In this document: positions 6,097 to 6,320 of the stretch, one piece after another
How positions within the stretch are numbered: position 1 is the stretch's first letter
Layout of the letters: every line of letters starts with the position of its first letter
Assembly (NCBI GenBank): GCA_020343555.1
Contig: CP070800.1
Span: forward strand, 235,335 to 241,654
Origin: Dehalococcoidales bacterium
Lineage (GTDB): Bacteria; Chloroflexota; Dehalococcoidia; Dehalococcoidales; UBA2162
Direction of reading: 5' to 3'
DNA length: 6,320 bases
Position numbers and translations under genes: made by a program
The notes under the pieces: generated by a model
Database searches by the model: none
What the model was told of the DNA's origin: nothing
Seen by the model: only the letters and a program-made list of their open reading frames with translations

Positions 6097-6320
6097 AAGA
6101 GCTAGTAGAGTATATTGCCAGGTCCATTGTCAATTCACCTGACGATGTAGTCGTCACCGAAGAGGAAAATGAACAGGGCATTACACTCAAACTGCAGGTT
6201 GCCGACGATGACAAAGGTAGGGTAATTGGTAAACAGGGCCGTATAGCTGAAGCAATGCGTACCCTGGTAAGAGTGAAGGCAGCGAAAGCAGGCACCAGAG
6301 CTACCCTCGAAATCACCTAG
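6093..6320 (+). CDS. khpA: KH-domain RNA-binding protein KhpA (YlqC family)
   Basis: This 75-residue protein is essentially one KH domain. Residues 1-20 match the family opening ([20 protein letters not shown]), and GKQG at 46-49 within [19 protein letters not shown] is the GxxG RNA-binding loop. KhpA proteins bind RNA and, in Gram-positive bacteria where they were studied, pair with KhpB (Jag/EloR) to affect cell elongation and small-RNA function; that role is not shown for this lineage. The ATG overlaps the rpsP stop codon (ATGA), with a strong AAGGAG at 6082-6087 five bases before it, so expression is coupled to rpsP while still using normal Shine-Dalgarno initiation. The TAG stop is the last three bases of the window, so the gene is complete. 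Confidence 0.95.
   Translation: MKELVEYIARSIVNSPDDVVVTEEENEQGITLKLQVADDDKGRVIGKQGRIAEAMRTLVRVKAAKAGTRATLEIT

Noticed and set aside
6080..6316. 78-codon open frame on the minus strand opposite khpA
   Set aside because: Mirror frame of a conserved KH-domain gene; low-complexity Ser/Thr/Leu composition.

Overview
The window is densely packed bacterial chromosome with no mobile element, RNA gene, CRISPR array or defence system that I can see. It has eight genes in two divergent transcription units that start from a shared intergenic region at about 5736-5826. Gene content and protein character fit a member of Chloroflexota, perhaps Dehalococcoidia-like. The grounds are a secreted peptidase-MA protein, an ADP-forming acyl-CoA synthetase alpha-type protein whose nucleotide-loop sequence reads 'NYMWLR', and rpsP followed directly by the KH-domain gene. 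This placement rests on recalled family resemblance and is tentative.

Leftward unit (minus strand, in transcription order): endonuclease V (nfi, about 5735-5043); peptide chain release factor 2 (prfB, 5004-3906, read through a programmed +1 frameshift at 4938); a secreted HExxH peptidase-MA-like protein (3909-2728); RadC (2728-2036); an acyl-CoA synthetase (ADP-forming) alpha-subunit-like protein (1965-544); and the N-terminal part of a peptide-type ABC transporter substrate-binding lipoprotein (519 to the window edge). prfB and the peptidase overlap by 4 bases (GTGA), and the peptidase and radC overlap by 1 base (TAGTG). No gap in this unit exceeds 70 bases and no terminator is visible, so it may be one operon. 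A possible extra -10 element lies just before prfB.

Rightward unit (plus strand): ribosomal protein S16 (rpsP, 5827-6096) and the KH-domain RNA-binding protein KhpA (6093-6320), overlapping by ATGA. The KhpA stop codon ends exactly at the window edge.

Two points add to a plain gene list. First, prfB is a 365-codon gene with a GTG start and an in-frame TGA at codon 23 in the CTT-TGA slip context, so an annotation starting at the internal ATG (4844) would lose 53 residues. Second, the divergent promoters of nfi and rpsP both look strong and both predict leaderless or nearly leaderless mRNAs, whereas the internal operon genes mostly have Shine-Dalgarno sequences. The nfi promoter also implies that its ATG at 5759 is upstream of the transcript, which would make 5735 the more likely start. 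I found no convincing evidence of an undescribed system; most of the window is housekeeping genes.
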